A stretch of 64,000 nt of DNA from JAGXOF01 sp046545575 (GCA_046545575.1 JBKGZM010000001.1:16657-80656), one strand, 5' to 3'; counted from the stretch's first letter, positions 17,772 to 25,930 are shown. A program made the numbers and translations. Notes: generated by a model not told the origin, from the letters alone.

Positions 17772-17807
17772 CGGGTAGGCCAGGCCGACGTCGGCCTGGC
17801 CTACCCG
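17772..17807. repeat. dispersed perfect palindrome, copy 1
   Basis: A 36-nt perfect palindrome with half-arm GGGTAGGCCAGGCCGAC. Same architecture and GGCCGAC/GTCGGCC core as the palindromes at 52634-52667 and 62048-62083, with compensated arm differences. It lies between the NtrC-type gene and its terminator. Confidence 0.9.
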
Positions 17808-17840
17808 TATTAGACACGCAGAACACCCGTAGCAACCCAG

Positions 17841-17889
17841 GGGAGGAGGGCGGTCCGCCGACGGCGGACCGCCCTCCTCCCTTTTCTTT
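17841..17889 (+). terminator. strong terminator of the hdr-rpoN-kinase-activator operon
   Basis: A GC-rich inverted repeat (17841-17858 pairing with 17864-17881) is followed by CTTTTCTTT. About 18 bp stem; separates the operon from the -24/-12 promoter that follows at once. Confidence 0.85.
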
Positions 17890-17891
17890 AA

Positions 17892-17908
17892 TTGGCAACA
17901 AAATTGCA
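17892..17908 (+). promoter_or_regulatory. sigma-54 (-24/-12) promoter
   Basis: TTGGCAACAAAATTGCA matches the sigma-54 consensus: GG at 17894-17895 and GC at 17906-17907 with exactly 10 nt between, TTGGCA on the left and TTGCA on the right. The predicted start, 12 nt after GC, is about 17919, just before the ribosome site of the response regulator. It lies directly downstream of the operon that encodes sigma-54 and its activator. Confidence 0.8.
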
Positions 17909-17991
17909 TATACATTAGGGTGGAGGTGATAGAGATGATGAAGGGAGAAGAGAACAAAAGAAATGAAATCCAACCTAAGGAGGTGGACAAT

Positions 17992-19008
17992 ATGAAACGG
18001 CAACCTGTACTGATAGTTGAGGATGAAAACATCATGCGAGAGTCCCTCAGGGACTGGCTGGCAGACAGCGGTTACGAGGTAACCACAGCCGAAGATGGTG
18101 AACAAGCGCTGCAAATGCTCGGAGAGCAAGAATTCGGCGTGGCGGTTCTTGACCTCAAACTACCGGGTAAGGACGGCGTTGAGGTCCTGAAAGAAGCCAC
18201 AAACCGGCAACCGAACCTGAAGGGCATCATTATCACCGCCTATCCGTCTGTGGAGACGGCGGTAGAGGCGATGAAGTACGGCGCAACCGACTACCTGGTC
18301 AAGCCGGTCTCCCCGGATGAACTCGAGGACCTGATACAAAAGACCCTGGGTCCCGTACAGGCCGAGATCAGGCCACAGCCCGCTGCCGAGGAAGCTGTAG
18401 AGACCGAAACAGAAGCGGCCGAAGTCGAGCAACCGGCAGTTGAAGAGGAAGTCCCCAGCATAAGCGAAGCCGAAGCCCCTGCACACATGCAGGAGGGGAA
18501 GAACCTCTTGAAGGCTGGGCGCTTCGATCAAGCGAAAAGGGAATTCCAGGCCGTGATAAGCGTACAGCCTGGCAACCTGGAAGCACGGCAGTACCTCCGC
18601 CAAGCGAAGGAAGAGGTAGCAAAATCAGCAAAAGCTGCTGAAGCCCGTCCAGAAGTGGGCAAGCCATGCGTGTGGATGAAGCTGGGACTCGTCTCCTACC
18701 GCATGTGCAATCGGGACTACGATTGCTTCGCCTGCGAGTTCGACCAGATGATGCAGGAGAGATTAGCAACCGAGGAAGCGGAAGTAGACAAGGCAGTGGA
18801 GCGACTCAAGGAATTGCCAGGCAACCAGCGGGTTTGCCGCTACGCCCTTAAGGGAGAGGTCGCTCACCGGACATGTAGCCACCTTTTCAACTGTGCACAG
18901 TGTGAGTTCAATCAAATGATGGAAGATGCATTCCTGCAAAAGCTGACTGCGGAGCAGGAAGCGCTGCGCAAGAAGAAAGACAGTTGGTGGTGGAGTTACT
19001 GGAGTTAA
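17992..19008 (+). CDS. response regulator with TPR-like segment and duplicated Cys motifs
   Basis: Signalling protein without a DNA-binding domain. I chose ATG 17992 because AAGGAGGT sits 7 nt before it and the receiver domain starts at once; ATG 17935, also behind GGAGG, would add 19 residues. Receiver domain residues 1-120 (VLIVEDENIMRES, Asp in AVLDLKLPG); an acidic Ala/Glu-rich linker; a TPR-like helix pair near 165-200 (GKNLLKAGRFDQAKREF); then two copies of CX12CX5CX2C near 225-246 and 284-305, each ending CEF(D/N)QMM. Similar Cys motifs occur in GcvH-like proteins of anaerobes; a metal or FeS site is inferred. C-terminus is Trp-rich (SWWWSYWS). Driven by the sigma-54 promoter. Confidence 0.85.
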   Translation: MKRQPVLIVEDENIMRESLRDWLADSGYEVTTAEDGEQALQMLGEQEFGVAVLDLKLPGKDGVEVLKEATNRQPNLKGIIITAYPSVETAVEAMKYGATDYLVKPVSPDELEDLIQKTLGPVQAEIRPQPAAEEAVETETEAAEVEQPAVEEEVPSISEAEAPAHMQEGKNLLKAGRFDQAKREFQAVISVQPGNLEARQYLRQAKEEVAKSAKAAEARPEVGKPCVWMKLGLVSYRMCNRDYDCFACEFDQMMQERLATEEAEVDKAVERLKELPGNQRVCRYALKGEVAHRTCSHLFNCAQCEFNQMMEDAFLQKLTAEQEALRKKKDSWWWSYWS

Positions 19009-19024
19009 ACAAAGAACGGTAGAT

Positions 19025-19058
19025 TATAGCCCGCCCGGGTATACCCGGGCGGGCTATA
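19025..19058. repeat. 34-nt perfect palindrome before the diaphorase operon
   Basis: Half-arm TATAGCCCGCCCGGGTA, self-complementary across its full length. No T-run follows, so it is not a classical terminator on the plus strand; it may end transcription weakly or be a protein site. A TATAAT hexamer at 19063-19068 follows and could be the -10 of the nuoE-like operon, without a recognisable -35. Confidence 0.8.
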
Positions 19059-19134
19059 CGTGTATAATAGTATAACAAAACCAGATAAACGCATCCCTGA
19101 AGAACGATTTCTAAAACCATAAGGAGGTAACCAT

Positions 19135-19602
19135 ATGGCTTATGAGGCGGTTGAAACGAGTACAGTAGAGGGGATCATAAATAGATACTCAGGAGACAGT
19201 TCAGCCCTTATTCAAGTCCTTCTGGACATCCAGCGTGAAAATCGGTGGTTGCCAAAAGACACCCTGAAACTGGTCAGTCAAAGTCTCGGTGTTCCATTAA
19301 CTCAAGTCTACCATATAGCTAGCTTCTACAAGGCCTTCAGTCTTATACCCAAAGGGCGAAATCAGGTTACGGTTTGCCTGGGTACTGCGTGCCATACCAG
19401 GGGTGCGCCTCGTCTTCTGGACAGGGTTTCCACAAGCCTGAAGCTGAACCCGGGCGAGACCTCGGAAGACATGCGCTTTAGCCTGGACACGGTCAACTGC
19501 CTCGGCTGCTGTGCTCTGGGACCAGTGATGATGGTCGGGGAGCAGTACTACAGCAACCCTTCCACGGAAGAGTTGGAGAATATCTTCTCCGCATGCGAAT
19601 GA
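19135..19602 (+). CDS. NuoE/HydC-like [2Fe-2S] subunit
   Basis: Thioredoxin-fold ferredoxin subunit of an NAD(P)H-linked diaphorase, 155 aa, normal length. Ligand cysteines: CLGTACHTRG near residues 82-87 and CLGCCALGP near 122-126. N-terminal helices (LIQVLLDIQRENRWLP, YHIASFYKAF) are typical. Ribosome site AAGGAGG 7 nt before ATG. First gene of a three-gene operon with NuoF- and NuoG-like subunits. No [FeFe] catalytic subunit follows, so the module probably docks on another enzyme such as the Mvh hydrogenase, Hdr complex or a dehydrogenase elsewhere. Confidence 0.93.
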   Translation: MAYEAVETSTVEGIINRYSGDSSALIQVLLDIQRENRWLPKDTLKLVSQSLGVPLTQVYHIASFYKAFSLIPKGRNQVTVCLGTACHTRGAPRLLDRVSTSLKLNPGETSEDMRFSLDTVNCLGCCALGPVMMVGEQYYSNPSTEELENIFSACE

Positions 19603-19632
19603 TCCCGCAATCAATATATTAAGGAGGGAGCT

Positions 19633-21561
19633 ATGCCAAAATTGAACTCAGCCTCTGACCTGGAGAATTTGAGACAAGAAGTGGTAAGCAAAAGAGACCC
19701 AAACAAGCTCTGTGTTACCATATGCTCGGGCACAGGATGCCGCGCATATGGTAGCGAACAGGTCGCTGAAACCTTTGCCGAAGAGCTCTCAAAAAACGGG
19801 CTTAAAGATAAGGTCGACATACGTCGGACGGGGTGCCACGGGTTCTGCGAGAGAGGCACCCTCGTCGTCATTTTCCCAGAGGAAATATGTTACCTGAAGG
19901 TCAAACCAGATGATGTTCCCGAAATCGTCTCCACCACCTTACAGGAAGGGAAGGTAGTGGATCGGTTACTGTACGAAAAAAGCGACGGCGAAAAAGTAGT
20001 TCACGAAAGCGAGATTCCCTTTTATAGCAACCAGAATAGAACAGTGTTCGGGAACAATAGATTTATTGACCCCAAGAAAATAGACGATTATCTGGCCCTG
20101 GGCGGCTACAAGGCCATTTCCAAGGCGCTTTTCGACCTCTCCCCCGAGCAAGTAATGGACGAAGTTAAGGCCGCCAACCTGAGGGGAAGAGGAGGCGGGG
20201 GATTCCCCGCAGGAATAAAGTGGGAGACCACTCGTGATGCTCCGGATGAACCAAAGTATGTCATCGTCAACGCCGATGAGGGCGACCCGGGCGCTTACAT
20301 GGACAGGAGCTTGCTCGAGGGCAACCCCCACAGCGTGCTGGAGGGCTTGACTATCGGGGCCTACGCCATTGGCTCACACCAGGGCTTTATTTATGTGCGT
20401 CAGGAATATCCCCTAGCTGTGGAGAATCTGAACATCGCAATAGAGCAGGCACGGGAACACGGACTTCTCGGGGAAAATATCCTCGGCTCGGGTTTCAATT
20501 TCGATGTCACGGTACATCGTGGTGCTGGGGCTTTTGTTTCGGGAGAGTCCAGCGCTCTCATGACCGCAATAGAGGGCAAGGTAGGCGAACCCAGGCCAAA
20601 ATACATTCGCACCGCCACAAGCGGCATCTGGGACAAACCCAGCGACCTGAACAACGTTGAGACCTGGGCCACTGTTCCCTTGATAATCAACAAAGGCGCT
20701 GACTGGTTTACTGGTATCGGGACCGACAGAAGCAAAGGAACAAAAATATTCTCACTCGTGGGCAAAGTAAATAATACAGGGCTTGTAGAGGTGCCCATGG
20801 GGACCACCATTCGTGAGATAATCTACAATATCGGCGGAGGCATTCCTGGAGGGAAGAAATTTAAGGCCGTTCAGACCGGTGGTCCCTCTGGAGGGGTTAT
20901 TCCCGAAAGCCTCATCGACCTCCCCGTCGACTACGATGAGCTGGCCAGGGCGGGCTCGATGATGGGCTCTGGCGGCATGATCGTGATGGACGAAGATACC
21001 TGCATGGTAGATATCGCCAGGTATTACCTCAACTTCCTGGCAGGAGAATCCTGTGGCAAGTGCGTCCCATGTCGGGAGGGAATCTACCAGATGCTCAAGA
21101 TACTGAACAGGATCTGCGATGGGGAAGGGCAAGATGGAGACATCGAACTCCTGGAGGAAATCGGGGAGGTGGTCAGGGACTTCTCGCTCTGCGCACTTGG
21201 TGCCACAGCCCCTAACCCTGTGCTCAGCACAATCTCGTATTTCCGCGACGAGTACGAGGCCCACATAAAGGAGAAGCGTTGCCCAGCTGGCGTTTGCAAG
21301 TCGCTTATCAGCTACTACATCGATCCGGATAAGTGTCAGGCCTGTATGATCTGCCTCAGGAACTGTCCTGTTGGAGCCATAAGCGGCGATAAGAACGTGA
21401 TCCATGTCATAGATCAAGATAAGTGTACCAAATGCGGAACCTGCTTTGAGGTTTGCCCCTCACGCTTTGGTGCCGTTAAAAAGATCTCTGGAGAGGAACT
21501 GCCAGAAGCAGTCCCGGCAGGAACGCCGGTAAAGCGAGAAAAAGGAGGCAAGAATGGCTGA
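19633..21561 (+). CDS. NuoF/HydB-like NAD(P)H-binding flavoprotein subunit
   Basis: FMN- and NAD(P)H-binding subunit of bifurcating hydrogenases or related complexes, 642 aa. N-terminal [2Fe-2S] domain (CSGTGCRAYG, TGCHGFCERG, residues 30-75); nucleotide/FMN motifs GRGGGGFPAG near 185 and NADEGDPGAYMDR near 215; SLBB segment; [4Fe-4S] motif SCGKCVPCREG near 472; C-terminal two-cluster ferredoxin near 567 and 596 (CQACMICLRNCP, CTKCGTCFEVCP). The extra N- and C-terminal domains distinguish it from respiratory NuoF and match HydB/HndC. NuoE-like gene 30 nt upstream; NuoG-like gene overlaps by 8 nt. Confidence 0.95.
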   Translation: MPKLNSASDLENLRQEVVSKRDPNKLCVTICSGTGCRAYGSEQVAETFAEELSKNGLKDKVDIRRTGCHGFCERGTLVVIFPEEICYLKVKPDDVPEIVSTTLQEGKVVDRLLYEKSDGEKVVHESEIPFYSNQNRTVFGNNRFIDPKKIDDYLALGGYKAISKALFDLSPEQVMDEVKAANLRGRGGGGFPAGIKWETTRDAPDEPKYVIVNADEGDPGAYMDRSLLEGNPHSVLEGLTIGAYAIGSHQGFIYVRQEYPLAVENLNIAIEQAREHGLLGENILGSGFNFDVTVHRGAGAFVSGESSALMTAIEGKVGEPRPKYIRTATSGIWDKPSDLNNVETWATVPLIINKGADWFTGIGTDRSKGTKIFSLVGKVNNTGLVEVPMGTTIREIIYNIGGGIPGGKKFKAVQTGGPSGGVIPESLIDLPVDYDELARAGSMMGSGGMIVMDEDTCMVDIARYYLNFLAGESCGKCVPCREGIYQMLKILNRICDGEGQDGDIELLEEIGEVVRDFSLCALGATAPNPVLSTISYFRDEYEAHIKEKRCPAGVCKSLISYYIDPDKCQACMICLRNCPVGAISGDKNVIHVIDQDKCTKCGTCFEVCPSRFGAVKKISGEELPEAVPAGTPVKREKGGKNG

Positions 21562-22189
21562 AGTTACCTTAACCATAGATGGAAGAGAGGTCAAAGCAGA
21601 GGAAGGAACGACCATTCTGGAAGCGGCACAGAGCGCAGGTTTTGATATCCCCAATCTCTGTTACCACCCCATGCTAGCCCCCTACGGCGCTTGCCGGCTG
21701 TGCATGGTGGAGATAGAGCGGGGCAAGCGAACACGGTTGGTGTCCTCCTGTGTATATCCTGTAGAGGACGGGCTCACCGTATATACAGAGTCTGACCGAG
21801 TGGTCAAGGGACGCAAGATGTTGCTGGAGTTCCTGTGGGCACGTGCACCCGGCTGTAAGGCGATAAGGGACTACGGCACCAGATATGGCATAAGCGGTAT
21901 GGAATCCATACGAGAATTCGGCGAAGCCTATGGGGCAGCTGCAAGCAAGACCAAGTTCGAGATAGAGCCAACCTTCTGCGTTCTTTGCGGCCTGTGCGTT
22001 CGGTATTGTGCAGAGATCAAGAAGAAGAACGCCATCGGATTCATTGGCAGGGGCACGGAACGGGAGGTAATGTTCTTCCCTGAGATAGCGCGCGAGGAAT
22101 GCCCACAATGCGAGGAGTGCTTCTCCGTGTGCCCAACAGGTCTGGTCCGGCTCATGTTTGACCTAGTGAAAGAGCCGCAGTCCCCGTAA
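21554..22189 (+). CDS. NuoG N-terminal-like / HoxU-type ferredoxin subunit
   Basis: Electron-carrier subunit, 211 aa, corresponding to the N-terminal third of NuoG or the ferredoxin arm of HydA. [2Fe-2S] ligands: LCYHPMLAPYGACRLC near residues 36-50 and C62 in VSSC; then two [4Fe-4S] motifs CVLCGLCVRYC near 142 and CPQCEECFSVCP near 179. No molybdopterin or H-cluster domain follows, so it is a stand-alone HoxU-like arm. Overlaps the flavoprotein gene by 8 nt, suggesting tight coupling. Which catalytic partner takes these electrons is open; Mvh/Hdr genes are the nearest candidates. Confidence 0.9.
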   Translation: MAEVTLTIDGREVKAEEGTTILEAAQSAGFDIPNLCYHPMLAPYGACRLCMVEIERGKRTRLVSSCVYPVEDGLTVYTESDRVVKGRKMLLEFLWARAPGCKAIRDYGTRYGISGMESIREFGEAYGAAASKTKFEIEPTFCVLCGLCVRYCAEIKKKNAIGFIGRGTEREVMFFPEIAREECPQCEECFSVCPTGLVRLMFDLVKEPQSP

Positions 22190-22221
22190 TCGACCCCCTG
22201 GACTGACAAAGATTCCTGCCG

Positions 22222-22248
22222 GGCGCACCCGCCGAAGGCGGGTGCGCC
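22222..22248 (+). repeat. hairpin after the diaphorase operon
   Basis: Twelve-bp perfect stem GGCGCACCCGCC with a GAA loop, without a T-run. Likely 3' end structure of the NuoEFG-like transcript. Confidence 0.6.
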
Positions 22249-22263
22249 GCTATGATCGCTCGC

Positions 22264-22291
22264 AGCAGGAGGTAAGCACTTACCTCCTGCT
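22264..22291 (+). repeat. inverted repeat containing a sequestered Shine-Dalgarno-like core
   Basis: AGCAGGAGGTAAG pairs perfectly with CTTACCTCCTGCT two bases on. The arm contains AGGAGGT, but no ORF starts behind it. Together with the 22222-22248 hairpin it makes a double stem in the 22190-22394 gap, where no gene was seen. Confidence 0.55.
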
Positions 22292-22394
22292 CCAACAACA
22301 CGTTTTTGAGTTTCTCAAGTTCTCCTGGCTCTTGGGGCCAGGCTCTAGCTGCAAAACATATTGCTATAGCTACACCTTGTGGGCACCTTTAGAT

Positions 22395-22430
22395 TTGACA
22401 AGAAAGACTCGCATACGGTATACTGTATGC
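22395..22430 (+). promoter_or_regulatory. promoter and operator of the hydrogenase operon
   Basis: TTGACA at 22395-22400, 18-nt spacer, TATACT at 22419-22424. A 20-bp inverted repeat GCATAC-N8-GTATGC at 22411-22430 covers the -10. Binding by the ArsR-type protein encoded next would block transcription, so autoregulation of arsR-mvhDGA is likely. Confidence 0.7.
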
Positions 22431-22460
22431 ATACATGCGCATATAGGAAATTAGTTTGTC

Positions 22461-22862
22461 ATGCAGGAAAGATTGAGAGTATTCAAAGCCCTCTCCGAGG
22501 AAACAAGGATGAGGATTATGGGGGTGCTCCTCCAGCGAGAATGTTCAGTTTGTGAAGTGGCCCAGTCACTGAGTATTTCCCAAACCAGGGCTTCCCGCGG
22601 GTTAACTGCTCTCCATAACGCAGGGCTATCCAAGACAAGACGGGATGGACTATGGGTCCTTCATTCCATAGATAAAGATACCGTTGAGAAATCTTGCCCC
22701 GGACTTCTGAACCTCCTTGATGAATGCCTGAATGATGAAGAAATATGCGTCATTGATCGGGAGAGACTGCGCCACGCAGTGCGGGAAAGCCCCTGCAACT
22801 ATATCCTCGAATTGTCAGAAAAGGAAGAAGCATACTCTTGCGAAAGCGATAGTGTTGGCTAA
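22461..22862 (+). CDS. ArsR-family transcriptional regulator
   Basis: Winged-helix repressor, 133 aa. HTH near residues 25-60: MRIMGVLLQRECSVCEVAQ then SLSISQTRASRGLTAL. Cysteines at CSVC, SC, CL, CV, SPC and SCE are plentiful and some could bind a metal or FeS cluster, but the classical ELCVCDL box is only partly matched (RECSVCEVAQ). Start ATG 22461 has a weak ribosome site (AGGAAA). A promoter with a covering palindrome precedes it, and mvhD starts 33 nt after its stop, so it probably controls the hydrogenase operon in which it lies. Effector unknown. Confidence 0.88.
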   Translation: MQERLRVFKALSEETRMRIMGVLLQRECSVCEVAQSLSISQTRASRGLTALHNAGLSKTRRDGLWVLHSIDKDTVEKSCPGLLNLLDECLNDEEICVIDRERLRHAVRESPCNYILELSEKEEAYSCESDSVG

Positions 22863-22895
22863 TAAATAATAATTCGAAACTCGAAAGGGGGGAAG

Positions 22896-23309
22896 ATGGA
22901 CCAGTTTGAACCGAAGATATTGGGATTTTGCTGTAACTGGTGCTCTTATGCTGGCGCCGACCTCGCTGGCACTTCCCGAATGCAGCAAGCGACCAATGTG
23001 CGGATAATCAGGGTCATGTGTAGTGGCAGAGTTGACCCGACATTCATACTCAAAGCCTTTGAAGCAGGGGCTGACGGCGTGCTCATCGCCGGTTGCCATC
23101 CCGGAGATTGCCACTACATCGCAGGCAACTACAAAACTGCCCGGCGAATCTCTCTCCTCCAGAATATGTTAGAGCAACTCGGAATAGAGAAGGAGCGAGT
23201 CCGTATGGAGTGGGTTTCCGCCGCCGAGGGAGCGAAATTCACACAGGTAGTCAACGATTTTACAAAAACCCTCAAAGAATTGGGCGCAAGCCCAGTTAAA
23301 GCCCAATAA
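22896..23309 (+). CDS. mvhD: MvhD-type electron transfer subunit of [NiFe] hydrogenase
   Basis: [2Fe-2S] adaptor that hands electrons from the hydrogenase to HdrA. 137 aa, normal for the family. Characteristic motifs: CCNWCSYAGAD near residues 12-22, IRVMCSGRVDP near 46, GVLIAGCHPGDCHY near 68. Ribosome site GGGGGGAAG precedes ATG. Second gene of arsR-mvhD-mvhG-mvhA. Its presence argues that this hydrogenase docks on a Hdr-type complex, most simply HdrCBA at 8.4-13.3 kb. Confidence 0.93.
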   Translation: MDQFEPKILGFCCNWCSYAGADLAGTSRMQQATNVRIIRVMCSGRVDPTFILKAFEAGADGVLIAGCHPGDCHYIAGNYKTARRISLLQNMLEQLGIEKERVRMEWVSAAEGAKFTQVVNDFTKTLKELGASPVKAQ

Positions 23310-23330
23310 ATTAAAAGGAAAGGAGCGAAC

Positions 23331-24308
23331 ATGGCTAAGCCGAAGGTTGCTTTTTACTGGAACGCATCGTGTGGCGGATGTGAGGAGACGGTCGTTGATC
23401 TGAATGAAGATATACTGAAGGTCGCAGACGCCGTCGACATAGTGCTATGGCCTGTCGCGCTGGATTTCAAGAGGAAGGATGTCGAAGCCCTGGCCGACGG
23501 GGAGATAGCAGTCAGCTTCATCAACGGGTCCATAAGACTGGAAGAACAGGAGGACATGGTAAAACTCCTCAGGCAGAAATCCGGACTGGTAGTGGCGTTT
23601 GGGGCATGTGCTCACATCGGCGGAATACCCGGACTGGGGAATTTCTGGAACAGGGAAACGATATTCGATCGGGCATATAAGGAAGTCCCAAGCGTTGAGA
23701 ATCCGGAGGGAACACTGCCTCAGGAGAAAACAACAGTTGACGGCTGTGAACTAACCCTCCCGGAATTCTACGACACAGTCAAGACATTGGACCAGACAAT
23801 TGACGTGGATTACTACCTCCCGGGATGCCCCCCACCACCCGACCTCGTCATGAATGCCATAAACGCGATTTTGCAAGGCGATTTGCCCGAAAAGGGATCA
23901 GTACTCGCCCCTGCCAAAGCCCTGTGCGATACATGCCCTAGAAGGGACTCAAAGCCGGAGAAAATATCGATCTCCGAGGTGAAGAGGCCGTGGGAAATCA
24001 AGATGGACCCTGAGACATGCTTCCTGGCACAGGGCGTGATCTGTCTCGGTCCCGCTACTCGCTCAGGATGCGGTGAGACCTGTATCAGAGCCAACATGCC
24101 CTGCCGTGGATGCTTCGGCCCGGTGGACGGAGTTGCGGATCAGGGCGCAAGGGCCCTCTCGGCAATCGCCTCCATACTGGGACTCGAGGGCGAGGAAAAT
24201 ATGCCCGAGCAGGACGTCCAGAAGCTGGTCGATCAAATCGTAGACCCCGCTGGGACATTCTACAGGTTCGGTCTCCCAGCTTCTCTACTTCGAAGAAAGA
24301 AGATGTAG
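23331..24308 (+). CDS. mvhG: [NiFe] hydrogenase small subunit, MvhG type
   Basis: Carries the FeS relay of a cytoplasmic group 3-type hydrogenase. 325 aa, without a twin-arginine signal peptide, so the enzyme is intracellular. N-terminal WNASCGGCEE near residues 10-18 holds proximal cluster ligands; GACAHIGGIPG and LPGCPPPPD complete that site; the C-terminal half has CDTCPRR, CFLAQGVICLGPATRSGC and CRGCFGP for further clusters. 21 nt after mvhD and 32 nt before mvhA. Confidence 0.93.
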   Translation: MAKPKVAFYWNASCGGCEETVVDLNEDILKVADAVDIVLWPVALDFKRKDVEALADGEIAVSFINGSIRLEEQEDMVKLLRQKSGLVVAFGACAHIGGIPGLGNFWNRETIFDRAYKEVPSVENPEGTLPQEKTTVDGCELTLPEFYDTVKTLDQTIDVDYYLPGCPPPPDLVMNAINAILQGDLPEKGSVLAPAKALCDTCPRRDSKPEKISISEVKRPWEIKMDPETCFLAQGVICLGPATRSGCGETCIRANMPCRGCFGPVDGVADQGARALSAIASILGLEGEENMPEQDVQKLVDQIVDPAGTFYRFGLPASLLRRKKM

Positions 24309-24340
24309 TAACTCGGAACTGACAGCACAAGGAGGAGATA

Positions 24341-25807
24341 ATGAAACAGATAACCATAGATCCGATTACCAGACTTGAGGGACATGGCAAGATCGAGATC
24401 TTCCTCAATGATGAGGGAGAGGTCCATCAAGCTTATCTCCAGGTACCCGAACTTCGGGGTTTTGAGAAGTTCTCTGAGGGAAGGCCGGCAGAGGAGATGC
24501 CCAGGATCACCACCATGATCTGCGGGGTCTGTCCCACTGCTCACCACATGGCCGCCACCAAAACGCTCGATGACCTGTGGAAGGTGGAGCCAACCTCAAC
24601 GGCGAAGAAAATAAGACGTTTGATGTACAATGCCTTCCAGGCGGAAGACCATCTGCTCCACTTCTTCTTCCTCGGCGGCCCCGATTTCATCGTCGGCCCG
24701 ACGGCACCGGCTGCGGAAAGGAATATACTGGGCGTTGTCGGCAAAGTCGGGACGGAGGCCGGTGGCAAAGTAATAGAGGCCAGAAAGAGGCTCAGAAACG
24801 TGCTGAGGATAATCGGGGGCAAACCGGTTATGCCCACCTGTGGGCTTCCCGGTGGCGTGTCGAAGGCGATTACCGAGGAGGAAAGACAAAGTTGTATAGA
24901 GGCAGGGGAATATGCAGTTGACCTTTGCCAGTTTGCCTTAAAGGCCTTCGATGATATAGTGCTGAACAACAAGGAATATGTCGACCTTATAACTGGTGAC
25001 GCCTTTACCCACAGGACCTACTACATGGGGCTCGTGGATGAAAACAACAAGGTAGACTTCTACGATGGCATGATCAGAGTGGTTGACCCCAATGGTAAGG
25101 AATTCGCCAAATTCAGGCCACAGGAATACCTCGACCACGTCAGGGAGCATGTCGAACCGTGGAGCTACATCAAGTTCTGTTATCTTAAGAACGTGGGATG
25201 GAATGGTTTCACCGATGGGGAAGACAGCGGGGTTTACAGAGTGGCACCACTCGCCCGACTCAACGCAGCGGATGGGATGCCCACCCCGCTTGCTCAGGAA
25301 GCTTACAACAAGATGTACGAGACCCTGGGAGGCAAGCCGGTCCACCATACTCTGGCTTACCACTGGGCCCGGCTGATTGAGGCGCTTTCCGCTTCGGAGC
25401 AGGTGCTGGACCTTGCCAAAGATCCTGAGCTTACCTCCGATGACATCGTAAACCTGCCAACTGCAACTCCGAAGGAGGGCGTCGGTGTGGTTGAAGCTCC
25501 CAGAGGGACCCTGTTCCATCACTATGAGACAGATGAGAAAGGTATCCTGACAAAGGTTAATTTGATCGTGGCCACAACCAATAACGCTGCTCCCATCAAT
25601 ATGTCGATCGAGAAAGCCGCCAGAGCACTCATACACAACGGAGAGGTTAACGACGGGCTTCTCAACATGGTTGAGATGGGATTCAGGGCTTACGATCCTT
25701 GCCACGCCTGTGCAACCCATAGCTTGCCAAGTGAAACGCCGCTGGAGGTCACAGTCCGCGATTCCCAGGGCAATGAGCTTAGAAAATTGACCAGAAACCT
25801 CGGTTAA
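24341..25807 (+). CDS. mvhA: [NiFe] hydrogenase large subunit, MvhA type
   Basis: Catalytic subunit oxidising or evolving H2, 488 aa. The two Ni-binding motifs are intact: ICGVCPTAHH with C61/C64 and DPCHACATH with C454/C457. The final 28 residues after His460 are the peptide expected to be removed by a maturation endopeptidase, matching the protease gene at 34.1 kb. N-terminal ITRLEGHGKI is standard. Last gene of the operon; no terminator hairpin with T-run was obvious before the repeats at 25.8 kb. Sequence and the MvhD partner point to group 3c (Hdr-linked). Confidence 0.95.
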   Translation: MKQITIDPITRLEGHGKIEIFLNDEGEVHQAYLQVPELRGFEKFSEGRPAEEMPRITTMICGVCPTAHHMAATKTLDDLWKVEPTSTAKKIRRLMYNAFQAEDHLLHFFFLGGPDFIVGPTAPAAERNILGVVGKVGTEAGGKVIEARKRLRNVLRIIGGKPVMPTCGLPGGVSKAITEEERQSCIEAGEYAVDLCQFALKAFDDIVLNNKEYVDLITGDAFTHRTYYMGLVDENNKVDFYDGMIRVVDPNGKEFAKFRPQEYLDHVREHVEPWSYIKFCYLKNVGWNGFTDGEDSGVYRVAPLARLNAADGMPTPLAQEAYNKMYETLGGKPVHHTLAYHWARLIEALSASEQVLDLAKDPELTSDDIVNLPTATPKEGVGVVEAPRGTLFHHYETDEKGILTKVNLIVATTNNAAPINMSIEKAARALIHNGEVNDGLLNMVEMGFRAYDPCHACATHSLPSETPLEVTVRDSQGNELRKLTRNLG

Positions 25808-25827
25808 AACCGGGGTGCCTGTTCACC

Positions 25828-25930
25828 GCGTCATCGCGAGTTCGCCCCTGGCGGACTCCGAGGGCCCACCATAGGTGGGCAATGACGTTCCCTGAGGTTA
25901 TCATTCCGTGCTCTTGACACGGATTCCAGC
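25828..25930. repeat. intergenic repeat cluster after mvhA
   Basis: Contains the hairpin GGGCCCACC-ATA-GGTGGGC (one offset base) and an imperfect copy of the ATTCCG family: ATTCCGTG at 25903-25910 opposite CACGGATTCCAG at 25918-25929. Bases 25808-26050 hold no gene. Confidence 0.55.

Noticed and set aside
22320..22350. Second sigma-54 promoter before arsR
   Set aside because: A GG-N10-GC pair exists but the -12 side reads CTAGCT, not TTGC, and a good sigma-70 promoter lies closer.
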